A stretch of DNA of 6,803 bases. Origin: Chloroflexota bacterium (GTDB taxonomy: Bacteria > Chloroflexota > Dehalococcoidia > SAR202 > UBA11138). The position numbers and the translations under genes are program-made. The notes below the pieces were generated by a model, which ran no database searches, was not told the DNA's origin, and saw only the letters and a list, made by a program, of their open reading frames with translations. Of the stretch, positions 1 to 5,511 are shown piece after piece; position 1 is the stretch's first letter, and the number at the start of each line of letters is the position of its first letter. Location: NCBI GenBank assembly GCA_022561955.1, contig JADFQF010000075.1, positions 1 through 6,803 of the forward strand, written 5' to 3'.

Positions 1-883
1 GCACCTTATCGTCGAAGCCTCGATCTACCACATGCTTAATGATGTCCAGCCGTTGTGCGTCCGATGGCATATCGAAGTCGGACAGCGGATAGTGGGACGA
101 CTCGTTGCCGAAGAGGTCCCACTCCAGGTAGCAGCCGCTGTCGGCCAGCCTCGAGAGGACATCGAGATCGGTGATGGTCCGGTCGAGATGCCCGATGATG
201 GTGCGTTCGATGTCCGCGCCCGCTTCGGCCAGCACCCCGATTATTTCTTGAGGGGCCGCCTCGTCGCGTCCGGGGTGTATGAGTATCGCCGCGCCGGTCT
301 CTCGTTGCGCGCGCGCCGAAGCCCTCAGCACCTTTCTTTCGTTGTCCACAAGGGGCCACGTGCACCCGATCTCGCCGATGATGCCCGCCTTGACGCTGGT
401 TTCGTCCACGCCGTCGCGGACCTCGCCCGTTATCTGCGCCGCGATCTCGTCCTCGGTCTTTGAGTCCATGTCGGCGGGGTGGACGGCGGCCACGTAGTAG
501 CCTGCTCCCATCACGATGTTTACGCCCGTCGCCTGGGCGATCCTCACCAGTGCCTGAGGGTCCCTGCCTATGCCGATGGTCGTTGCATCGACGATCGTCC
601 CGCCGCCAAGCGCCCCGTACAGTGCAACCTCGGCTATGGCAGCCTCCTCGTCCAGCAAAAGTAGATTATTCAGATTCGAGTAGTGGTTGTGCCGTATCCA
701 TCCCATGTTTTCCAGCGTGAGCGGCGCATTGGTCATGTCGGTCTCCGCCGCCACCACCGGCGGCCGGAGCATCAGCGAGAAGTCGATTAGCAGGTGCTCG
801 TGCGTGGAGGCGACGCCAAGGTCTCCGGGGTCGACCAGCCCGAGGACCGTTTGCACCTTGCCTGTGTTCGCGGCTTCAGTCAA
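1..883 (-). CDS. Phosphotriesterase-family metal-dependent hydrolase (partial, C-terminus beyond window)
   Basis: The visible 294 residues belong to the phosphotriesterase (PTE/PHP) branch of the amidohydrolase superfamily: binuclear-metal TIM-barrel hydrolases acting on phosphotriesters, lactones or related esters. Seen: the first-strand HxH motif STHEH (H28, H30), the metal-bridging position occupied by Glu (E171 in GIIGEIG) rather than carboxylated Lys, then H203 (LIHPGR) and H232 (IIGHLDR). The final catalytic Asp would lie past the window edge; the family is about 330-360 residues. I chose the TTG at 883-881 because GGGAG (895-891) sits 7 nt upstream; the ATG at 900 is in another frame and stops at once. 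It lies 124 bp downstream of the MFS gene on the same strand, so cotranscription is likely, although a candidate promoter of its own exists at 923-951. A bridging Glu is known from the E. coli PHP-type proteins. The family call is firm; the substrate is unknown. Confidence 0.88.
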   Translation of the reverse strand, partial: MTEAANTGKVQTVLGLVDPGDLGVASTHEHLLIDFSLMLRPPVVAAETDMTNAPLTLENMGWIRHNHYSNLNNLLLLDEEAAIAEVALYGALGGGTIVDATTIGIGRDPQALVRIAQATGVNIVMGAGYYVAAVHPADMDSKTEDEIAAQITGEVRDGVDETSVKAGIIGEIGCTWPLVDNERKVLRASARAQRETGAAILIHPGRDEAAPQEIIGVLAEAGADIERTIIGHLDRTITDLDVLSRLADSGCYLEWDLFGNESSHYPLSDFDMPSDAQRLDIIKHVVDRGFDDKV

Positions 884-922
884 ATCAACACTCCCGACAT
901 CGAATGGGCAGCAGCAGAGAAG

Positions 923-951
923 AGGCTAGCATCGCCTGTGCCGGCGGTCAA
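923..951 (-). promoter_or_regulatory. Candidate sigma70-type promoter for the phosphotriesterase-family gene
   Basis: On the minus strand TTGACC (951-946) is followed after 17 bp by TAGCCT (928-923). The -35 matches consensus at 5 of 6 positions; the -10 is weak but keeps T, A and the final T. Transcription would start near 916 and give a leader of about 33 nt carrying the GGGAG site. Read by eye only. Confidence 0.4.
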
Positions 952-1007
952 GGGAGGCTCCAACGCAAGATAAAGGCAGGAAGCAGAGGCGGCGGCTCCG
1001 GGAGGCG

Positions 1008-2297
1008 TCAGGCCATTCTGCGGAAGTGTGGGTAGGCGAAGGCGAAGACCACGGTCGCCAAGGCAAGCACCATGCCGCTCAGGGTCAGCGCGTTTGGCGT
1101 TCCGATAACCTCCGCAAGAGAGCCAAAGGGCAGGGCCCCTATGGGCATCAAGCCGAAGGTCATCATTGCGATGCTCATGACACGGCCACGCATTTCGGGC
1201 GCGGAGTAGAGCTGAGTCAGGGTCATGTTGAGGGACATGTACACCGAGCTCAGCAGGCCTATCAACAACAGGAAGGGCGTGGCGATCAAATAAGAGGGCG
1301 ACTGTGACAAGGCCATTAACGCAATGCCCCACAGTGTTGAGTTCACGAGGAGAAGGACGCCGCGCCTGTTGAACTTTTTTACGGACGCCAGGCCCAGCGT
1401 GCCCACCAGTGCGCCTACGCCCATTAGCATCATGAGAATGCCCAGGTCCGTGGACCTGACGTTGAGCGCCTCGCGGCCCCACGCTGGAAGAAGGGCAAAT
1501 AGCGTGAAGCCGAAGAGGGATGGAATGAACGCCATGATTACCAGACCACGGAGAGTCGCATCGCTCCACACGTACTGCAGCCCTTCCTTGATATCTCCCG
1601 TTATGCTCTTCTTCTTGCCGTTGCCTGGTACGCTCTTCACGTTGAGCCCTAATACGGAGAAGGCGGAGACCACATATACGACGGACACGAGATAGAACAC
1701 GCCGGACGTGTCGATGAATATGATGAGGATTCCGGCGAGTGCCGGCCCGATTATCCGCGTCAGGTTCATCGCCGAGTTGTTCAGCGCCACGGCGTTCATC
1801 AGCTTGTCATCGGGCACGATCTCGGAGATTATCGACTGACGGCTGGGCATGTTGATGGCCATCATGGACCCGTTCACGAAGCCGATAGCCAGAACGGCCC
1901 CCAGCCAGATTGTGCCGCTGGCGTCCATCATCGCCATCAAGAACGTCAGGAGGGCGTTGCCGATCTGGCTTCCAAATATCAGGTACTTTTTGGGCACCCT
2001 GTCGGCCAGTGCGCCGCCGATCAGCGACATGAACGTCATCGGCGCGGCAAATGACACCATGACCAGCGTGAGCGCAAACGGCGAGTCGTCTTCCAGCCGA
2101 AGGACCAGCCAGCCCCTGGTGATCATCTGCATGTTCATCGCCATGAAGGATGCGAAGGAGCCCGCCCAGATCCAGCGGAAGTCGCGGACCTGAAGGGTCT
2201 CGTATATAGGAGACCTCTTGAACGACTCCAGTAGGGGATACTTCGTCGTTTTCGGAGCCTCTAGGACCGCTGACGGCCGGGCCGTGGTCTGGGCCAA
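1008..2297 (-). CDS. MFS transporter, MFS_3/EntS-like exporter family
   Basis: A 429-residue integral membrane protein of the major facilitator superfamily, most like the MFS_3 group that includes enterobactin-exporter-type proteins; it probably moves a small molecule by proton antiport. Seen: a polar N-terminal tail of about 35 residues, the opening block LQVRDFRWIWAGSFAS (about 35-50), the loop 2-3 motif GGALADRVPKK (about 94-104), the NMPSRQSIISEIVPDDKL block (about 149-166) and RIIGPALAGIL (about 181-191), a charged central loop (about 221-240), and PEMRGRVMSI (about 367-376), with hydrophobic segments between them consistent with 12 helices. The start is TTG at 2297-2295 with AAGGAG (2308-2303) 5 nt upstream. 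It precedes the phosphotriesterase-family gene on the same strand, so the two may share a transcript and possibly a substrate or product. Family assignment is strong; cargo and direction are inference. Confidence 0.9.
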   Translation of the reverse strand: MAQTTARPSAVLEAPKTTKYPLLESFKRSPIYETLQVRDFRWIWAGSFASFMAMNMQMITRGWLVLRLEDDSPFALTLVMVSFAAPMTFMSLIGGALADRVPKKYLIFGSQIGNALLTFLMAMMDASGTIWLGAVLAIGFVNGSMMAINMPSRQSIISEIVPDDKLMNAVALNNSAMNLTRIIGPALAGILIIFIDTSGVFYLVSVVYVVSAFSVLGLNVKSVPGNGKKKSITGDIKEGLQYVWSDATLRGLVIMAFIPSLFGFTLFALLPAWGREALNVRSTDLGILMMLMGVGALVGTLGLASVKKFNRRGVLLLVNSTLWGIALMALSQSPSYLIATPFLLLIGLLSSVYMSLNMTLTQLYSAPEMRGRVMSIAMMTFGLMPIGALPFGSLAEVIGTPNALTLSGMVLALATVVFAFAYPHFRRMA

Positions 2298-2356
2298 CTC
2301 GGCTCCTTATAGAGACATCAGGCTAAGGGTTTGGCTGCCGCTATGGTAGGTAGCCA

Positions 2357-2386
2357 ATGATACGTCGCGCAAAACAATTCAGGCAA
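2357..2386 (-). promoter_or_regulatory. Candidate promoter for the MFS gene, overlapped by a small dyad
   Basis: On the minus strand TTGCCT (2386-2381) is followed after 18 bp by TATCAT (2362-2357), a 5-of-6 match to the -10 consensus. The start would be near 2350, giving a leader of about 50 nt. A perfect dyad GCAAT-GT-ATTGC (2383-2394) covers part of the -35 and could be an operator; that role is inference. Confidence 0.4.
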
Positions 2387-2607
2387 TGTATTGCAGTATA
2401 TCACCTGATACGATGCCCTGGACGCGGCCCCGGGGGTTATCTCGGTCGCAGAGGGATCCAGACGACCCGGTTGTGCTCGAGGGCGCCGGAATGACGATTC
2501 GAAGGTCCAATGGCTTGCGGGGAACTCCGACTGCGGGGAGTATGTTGGTTGCACGGGGACGGGGGTCAGTTATAAGGGAAGCGTCGGCGCTCAACCCTTC
2601 CGTCATA

Positions 2608-2637
2608 TTGACACTCTGACGTAAATGACCTTACGCT
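2608..2637 (+). promoter_or_regulatory. Candidate promoter for the NifU-like gene
   Basis: A perfect TTGACA (2608-2613) is followed after 18 bp by TACGCT (2632-2637), which keeps the TA...T core of a -10. TATATA at 2642-2647 is an alternative -10 but has no good -35. A short dyad CGTAA-N6-TTACG (2620-2635... read as CGTAA 2620-2624, TTACG 2631-2635) lies in the spacer and -10 and might bind a regulator. Confidence 0.45.
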
Positions 2638-2677
2638 AGGGTATATACAACAGCGGAAACCATTGAGGGGAAGAAAG

Positions 2678-2920
2678 ATGGCTACAATCGGAGACCCGGG
2701 CATTCAGGTGGTGCTGGACAATATCGAGACGGTCGTGGCGTCCGAGGGCGGCACGCTGGAGACGGCCGAGCTGCGCGACGGAAGGCTCACCGTGAAGTAC
2801 AGGCCCGGCGTCAACGAGGAGTGCCCTGAATGCGTCCCCGACCACGACCTCGTGCGCCAGATGTTCGACACGTCCCTGAAGATATACGCCCCCCACGTAA
2901 AGAACCTGGACCTGCTCTAG
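2678..2920 (+). CDS. Small NifU C-terminal-domain-like protein with CxxC motif
   Basis: An 80-residue soluble protein resembling the C-terminal domain of NifU (Nfu-type Fe-S scaffold or carrier). Seen: the opening helix VVLDNIETVVASEGGTLE (about 11-28), a beta segment with ELRDGRLTVKY (about 31-41), the CPEC pair (C49, C52), and a helix-strand tail ending HVKNLDLL. In the family the two Cys of CxxC bind an Fe-S cluster across a dimer. The match is divergent: the usual GCxGCxxS surroundings are replaced by NEECPECVPD. The ATG at 2678 is preferred because a GAGGGGAAG-type purine stretch (2665-2673) precedes it; the TTG at 2663 would lie within that site. It stands alone, divergent from the MFS gene, with no other Fe-S assembly genes in view. 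A different small CxxC protein remains possible. Confidence 0.65.
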   Translation: MATIGDPGIQVVLDNIETVVASEGGTLETAELRDGRLTVKYRPGVNEECPECVPDHDLVRQMFDTSLKIYAPHVKNLDLL

Positions 2921-2957
2921 CCGGCGTCCTCGTACCGGTCGTCCGTACCCACCTCGG

Positions 2958-2978
2958 TCCTCTCTCTGAGGGAGAGGA
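2958..2978. repeat. CT/GA-rich hairpin after the NifU-like gene
   Basis: Arms 2958-2966 and 2970-2978 pair over 9 bp (one G.T pair at 2965/2971) around a TGA loop. No T tract follows on either strand, so it may be an interspersed intergenic hairpin, or at most a weak or processing signal for the gene ending at 2920. Confidence 0.5.
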
Positions 2979-3003
2979 GGAAATGTCCCTTCTCCCGTCG
3001 ATG

Positions 3004-3022
3004 GTCCGACGTATCGGACTCC
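3004..3022 (+). repeat. Half-copy of the structured repeat (hairpin part only)
   Basis: GTCCGA (3004-3009) and TCGGAC (3014-3019) pair around CGTA and are followed by TCC. This matches the 5' hairpin of the copy inside the transposase gene (minus strand 6539-6521), differing mainly in the loop. The GAAGATA half is missing; a full copy begins immediately after. Confidence 0.55.
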
Positions 3023-3069
3023 TCCGATAGAGCATCGGAGCCCGAAGATAAATCCTCATAGGAGTCGGA
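3022..3069 (+). repeat. Structured repeat, copy A (48 bp)
   Basis: A 7-bp hairpin, CTCCGAT (3022-3028) with ATCGGAG (3034-3040) around AGAGC, is followed by CCC, GAAGATA (3044-3050), nine variable bases and AGGAGTCGGA (3060-3069). The order and spacing are the same as in copy B and in the copy inside the transposase, except for a loop longer by 3 nt. Confidence 0.65.
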
Positions 3070-3118
3070 GGAGGGGGCTACAAGGAGGGGGTCGATATTT
3101 CTGGGGACTCCTTCCCCT

Positions 3119-3163
3119 CTCCGGCGAGCCGGAGTCCGAAGATATACAGATTAAGGAGTCGGA
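3119..3163 (+). repeat. Structured repeat, copy B (45 bp)
   Basis: CTCCGGC (3119-3125) and GCCGGAG (3128-3134) form the hairpin with GA between the arms, followed by TCC, GAAGATA (3138-3144), nine bases and AGGAGTCGGA (3154-3163). Positions 3130-3163 match minus-strand 6528-6495 in the transposase gene at 32 of 34 bases; the differences are at 3134 and 3146. Confidence 0.75.
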
Positions 3164-3171
3164 CATCCTAG

Positions 3172-3202
3172 CCTTCTCCCGCCAGGGGAGAAGGGATTTT
3201 TT
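3172..3202 (+). terminator. Rho-independent terminator
   Basis: A perfect 9-bp stem, CCTTCTCCC (3172-3180) with GGGAGAAGG (3186-3194), has a 5-nt GCCAG loop and is followed at once by GA and six T (3197-3202). On the plus strand it would end transcription from the NifU-like gene, about 250 nt after its stop, so the RNA would include both copies of the structured repeat. Confidence 0.75.
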
Positions 3203-3250
3203 ATTGCCTGCCCATTCCTCATCTCCAATTCCTGATTTCATCTCTCCGAC

Positions 3251-3262
3251 TACGACGTCGTA
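3251..3262. repeat. Perfect 12-bp palindrome
   Basis: TACGACGTCGTA is its own reverse complement. It lies between the terminator and the 3' end of the RhmD-like gene, away from any obvious promoter. It could be a protein-binding site or part of a repeat remnant, as TCTCCGAC precedes it. Confidence 0.35.
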
Positions 3263-3267
3263 TTGTC

Positions 3268-3291
3268 CTCCCTCCCCAGCGTGGGAGGGAG
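3268..3291. repeat. CT/GA-rich hairpin after the RhmD-like gene
   Basis: CTCCCTCCC (3268-3276) and GGGAGGGAG (3283-3291) form a perfect 9-bp stem with a 6-nt loop, starting 26 nt past the RhmD-like stop codon on the minus strand. No T tract follows on that strand, so intrinsic termination is doubtful; it may instead stabilise the 3' end or be an interspersed hairpin like the one at 2958-2978. Confidence 0.4.
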
Positions 3292-3316
3292 CTAGAGGGA
3301 GGGGGCCGCCGTCGGA

Positions 3317-4366
3317 CTAAAGCATCGCCTCGTTCAGCGCGACGCCGAAGCCGGGCGCGTCGGTCGGTGCGATGTAGCCGTCCACGGCCGTCGGCGCGTT
3401 CAGCCAGAGCTCGTCACGCTCGGCGACGATCTGGTCGTTGTGGACCTCTGCCAGGTCCATGCAGTCGCTGCCGACGATCAGGTGCAGGCCCCAGACCTCG
3501 CCCCCTCGATGCGGCGACACGGGTATGTCGTGCCGTCGTGCGATATCCAGAATGCGCAGGCCCGCCGTGATGCCGCCGCACCAGGTCAGGTCGGGCTGCC
3601 ACAGGCCCAGCGCTCCCGCCTCGGCGATGTCTCGGAACCCTTGGTGCGAGAACTCGTGCTCGCCGCCGGCGATAAGCGTCGGCTTCACCTTGTCCCTCAG
3701 CGCCGCCTGTCCCACCAGGTCGTCCGGGTTGAGAACGTCCTCGAACCAGAACAGGTTGAACTCGGCGAGACGGCGCGACATCTCCAGCGTGACGTCGCCG
3801 TCCCACGACATGTAGCAGTCGACCATGATCATGGCGTCGGCGCCGTACAGGTCTCTAGCCCTTCTCGCCCGATCGACCGCATCATCATAGTCGGCCTCGT
3901 CTCCGGTCCAACGATGGGCGAATTTCGTGGCCATGAAGCCCTTCTCGCGGTACAGCTCTGAGCTCTGTCCGGTCGCGTAGGCGAAAGCCTTTTGCTTCTT
4001 AAGGCCGCCACACAGGGCGTAAACGGGAACGGCCTCCGCCTTGCCAAGCAGATCGTATAGCGCAAGGTCGACCCCGCTCAGCGCCATGATGGCGAGCCCC
4101 TTGCGTCCGTAGGGCAGCGACGCGTCGTATAGCATGTCCCAAACGCCTTCTATATCCGCAACTGAATCGACCTTTCTTCCCACCATGAGCTCGCGAAAGT
4201 GCCGGTTGACGATCTCCACCGACGCCACTCCCCCACCCCCATACCCCAGGCCCACGACGCCCGCATCCGTCTCCACGCGCACCACGATCTGCCAGAAGTG
4301 CGTGCGCCACGACGGCACGACATGCCTGTAATTGGGGTAGACCGCCCTGACGTCCGTTATCCTCAT
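3317..4366 (-). CDS. Enolase-superfamily sugar-acid dehydratase, RhmD-like
   Basis: A 349-residue enzyme of the mandelate racemase/muconate lactonizing group, closest in motif pattern to L-rhamnonate dehydratase. It would dehydrate an acid sugar to a 2-keto-3-deoxy acid by abstracting the proton alpha to a carboxylate. Numbering from the ATG at 4366, the Mg ligands are D183 ([11 protein letters not shown]), E209 (FWFEDVL) and E236 (AGGEHEF), with H237 following as in RhmD. The D259/H286 dyad (QPDLTWCGG and [10 protein letters not shown]) gives the general base, and K148 lies in TKFAH. The N-terminal capping domain covers about residues 1-120 and the barrel the rest. The start is set by GGAG (4376-4373), 6 nt before the ATG; an in-frame TTG at 4378 overlaps that site. 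It is divergent from the crotonase gene. All expected catalytic residues are present; the exact acid sugar is not decided. Confidence 0.88.
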   Translation of the reverse strand: MRITDVRAVYPNYRHVVPSWRTHFWQIVVRVETDAGVVGLGYGGGGVASVEIVNRHFRELMVGRKVDSVADIEGVWDMLYDASLPYGRKGLAIMALSGVDLALYDLLGKAEAVPVYALCGGLKKQKAFAYATGQSSELYREKGFMATKFAHRWTGDEADYDDAVDRARRARDLYGADAMIMVDCYMSWDGDVTLEMSRRLAEFNLFWFEDVLNPDDLVGQAALRDKVKPTLIAGGEHEFSHQGFRDIAEAGALGLWQPDLTWCGGITAGLRILDIARRHDIPVSPHRGGEVWGLHLIVGSDCMDLAEVHNDQIVAERDELWLNAPTAVDGYIAPTDAPGFGVALNEAML

Positions 4367-4450
4367 ATGAAGCTCCAACTACCTGCCGGCAAGTCATGCT
4401 AACCGCTGACGGCATCTCATACAAGGATACGAGGCTTCGGCCAGGGCCTG

Positions 4451-4459
4451 TGGTATCAT
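4451..4459 (+). promoter_or_regulatory. Possible extended -10 for the crotonase gene
   Basis: TGG followed by TATCAT forms an extended -10 (TGn plus a 5-of-6 hexamer), with no recognisable -35 behind it. A start near 4466 would give a leader of about 60 nt before the ATG at 4528. It lies in the 161-bp divergent gap with the RhmD-like gene; I saw no convincing promoter on the other strand. Confidence 0.3.
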
Positions 4460-4527
4460 TCAACGGTCAACTTTCGATGCGTACAAGTGACTCTCTTCAG
4501 CCTTATGTTGCCCTTCCGAGGAACGAC

Positions 4528-5310
4528 ATGACCTACGAGCAGATACTCACGGAGACCAGGGGCAGGGTCGGCCTGCTGACCCTCAACCAGCCCGACAAGC
4601 TCAACGCCATGAGCAACGTCATGAACCGCGAGCTCCGTAAGGCGATCATCTCATGGAACGCCGACGATGCCGTGGGCGCCATCGTCATTACAGGCGCCGG
4701 ACGAGGCTTCTGCTCCGGCGCGGACATCGGCAGGTTCGAGGACGTCGTCCGGGGAGACGCGGCGGAAACGTCGGCCTATCCCTCCGAGACGGAGTGGGTC
4801 GACCTCGTGCGAGCGTCGAAGCCGATCATCTGCGCCGTCAACGGCGTGGCCGTCGGTCTGGGCATCACCTTCACCCTGCCCTGCGACCTGCGTGTGGCGG
4901 CGGAGGGCGCGCGCATCTCGTTTCGCTTCGTGCGTATTGGACTAACGCCTGAGATGGCCAGCACTCACTACCTCACCAACCTGGTCGGCATGGGTAACGC
5001 CATGGAGCTGATGCTGACGGGCAGGTTTGTCCTCGCCGACGAGGCTGAGAGGATAGGGCTGGTGAATCACGTCTACCCCGCAGACTCGCTCGTGGACGAA
5101 GCAGTGAAGCTGGCCCAGGAGATCGCGGAAAACCCCGCCTGGCACCTGGAGCGGGTGAAACGCCTGGTGCACGAGAACTACATGGAGCGGGACGTCGGCT
5201 GGGTCCTGAAGCGCGAGAGGGAGATATTCGCTCAGGCCCAGCGCTCAGACGCCCACAAAGAAGCGCTCGTCGCCTTCAGGGAGAAGCGAGAGCCCAACTT
5301 TCACGGATAA
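4528..5310 (+). CDS. Enoyl-CoA hydratase/isomerase (crotonase) family protein lacking hydratase glutamates
   Basis: A 260-residue crotonase-fold protein, the usual family length. The fold binds acyl-CoA and stabilises an enolate in an oxyanion hole. Seen: [12 protein letters not shown] (about 18-29), the oxyanion-hole block [15 protein letters not shown] (54-68), the second block [19 protein letters not shown] (102-120), and a C-terminal helical part ending [11 protein letters not shown]. By alignment, the two catalytic Glu of rat mitochondrial hydratase (E144, E164) fall on T114 and F134, so simple hydratase activity is doubtful. E142 in GLTPEM sits where PaaG-type isomerases carry an acidic residue, so isomerase-type chemistry is an alternative. 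ATG at 4528 is chosen because GAGGA (4518-4522) lies 5 nt upstream and the homology begins there; an upstream in-frame ATG at 4396 adds 44 residues with no family resemblance. It is divergent from the RhmD-like gene. Confidence 0.85.
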   Translation: MTYEQILTETRGRVGLLTLNQPDKLNAMSNVMNRELRKAIISWNADDAVGAIVITGAGRGFCSGADIGRFEDVVRGDAAETSAYPSETEWVDLVRASKPIICAVNGVAVGLGITFTLPCDLRVAAEGARISFRFVRIGLTPEMASTHYLTNLVGMGNAMELMLTGRFVLADEAERIGLVNHVYPADSLVDEAVKLAQEIAENPAWHLERVKRLVHENYMERDVGWVLKREREIFAQAQRSDAHKEALVAFREKREPNFHG

Positions 5311-5315
5311 GAACC

Positions 5316-5380
5316 CTCTCCCTGACTCACCCCCTTCCAATAGGGAGAGAACATACCCTTTCCCCTTGTGAAGGGGTATG
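5316..5380. repeat. Two adjacent hairpins after the crotonase gene
   Basis: CTCTCCCT (5316-5323) pairs with AGGGAGAG (5342-5349) across 18 nt. CATACCCTTTC (5352-5362) pairs with GAAGGGGTATG (5370-5380) with one imperfect position and a 7-nt loop. The first begins only 6 nt after the crotonase stop. No T tract follows on either strand, so they are weak candidates for terminators; they belong to the same CT/GA-rich hairpin class seen in 2921-3316. Positions 5381-5460 hold nothing else I can identify. Confidence 0.45.
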
Positions 5381-5465
5381 GGGCAGGACTGGGGCAGGTT
5401 CGCTGAGAAAGCTAGAACATGCTTGGCTGAACGCGCGGAACAGGAAACGCGTACCCCCATGTGCA

Positions 5466-5511
5466 ACCGGGCAGATAGGTAACACTTAAACCGGGGACAT
5501 AGGTAACACTT
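5466..5511 (+). repeat. Left terminal inverted repeat, tandem doublet
   Basis: Two 22-nt units at 5466-5487 and 5490-5511, 24 bp apart, each begin ACCGGG and end GGTAACACTT; the middle differs at three positions. The transposase stop codon (5488-5486) lies at the junction and the last codons run through the inner unit. Confidence 0.8.

Larger units (their letters stand above)
2298..2677. other. Divergent intergenic control region between the MFS and NifU-like genes
   Basis: No convincing gene lies in these 380 bp; the short open frames on both strands lack recognisable domains. The region holds a candidate promoter at each end (2357-2386 minus, 2608-2637 plus) and small dyads beside them. 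The middle (about 2400-2600) shows nothing I can name. Confidence 0.6.
2921..3316. other. Repeat- and hairpin-rich intergenic region without a gene
   Basis: These 396 bp lie between the convergent 3' ends of the NifU-like gene (+) and the RhmD-like gene (-). No credible coding sequence is present. The region holds a 9-bp CT/GA hairpin (2958-2978), a half-copy and two full copies of a structured repeat (3004-3022, 3022-3069, 3119-3163), an intrinsic terminator (3172-3202), a 12-bp palindrome (3251-3262) and a second CT/GA hairpin (3268-3291). Confidence 0.75.

Noticed and set aside
32..463. 143-codon open frame on the plus strand at the window start
   Set aside because: It is antisense to the phosphotriesterase-family gene, whose motifs HEH, GEIG, LIHP and GHLD are unmistakable.
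880..1569. 229-codon open frame on the minus strand overlapping the MFS gene
   Set aside because: It lies almost entirely within the MFS transporter on the same strand in another frame, with Arg/Pro/His-rich low-quality composition and no motifs. The MFS and phosphotriesterase frames show clear family motifs.
2318..2606. Open frames of 75-78 codons on the minus strand, and one on the plus strand, in the control region
   Set aside because: They overlap each other, lack domains, and cover the candidate promoters of the MFS and NifU-like genes.
3056..3241. 61-codon minus-strand open frame across copy B and the terminator
   Set aside because: It is built from repeat and hairpin DNA and would read through the terminator region; it has no recognisable domain or SD site.
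2941..3310. CRISPR array or tRNA in the repeat-rich gap
   Set aside because: The repeats are few, unevenly spaced and each self-complementary, with no regular spacers. No cloverleaf or CCA-ending structure was seen.
4396..4527. Upstream start adding 44 residues to the crotonase
   Set aside because: The extension shows no family similarity, while the ATG at 4528 has a well-placed SD and gives the normal family length.
5352..5380. Bidirectional terminator between the crotonase and the insertion sequence
   Set aside because: The stem is good, but neither strand has a T tract after it, so I list it only as a hairpin.
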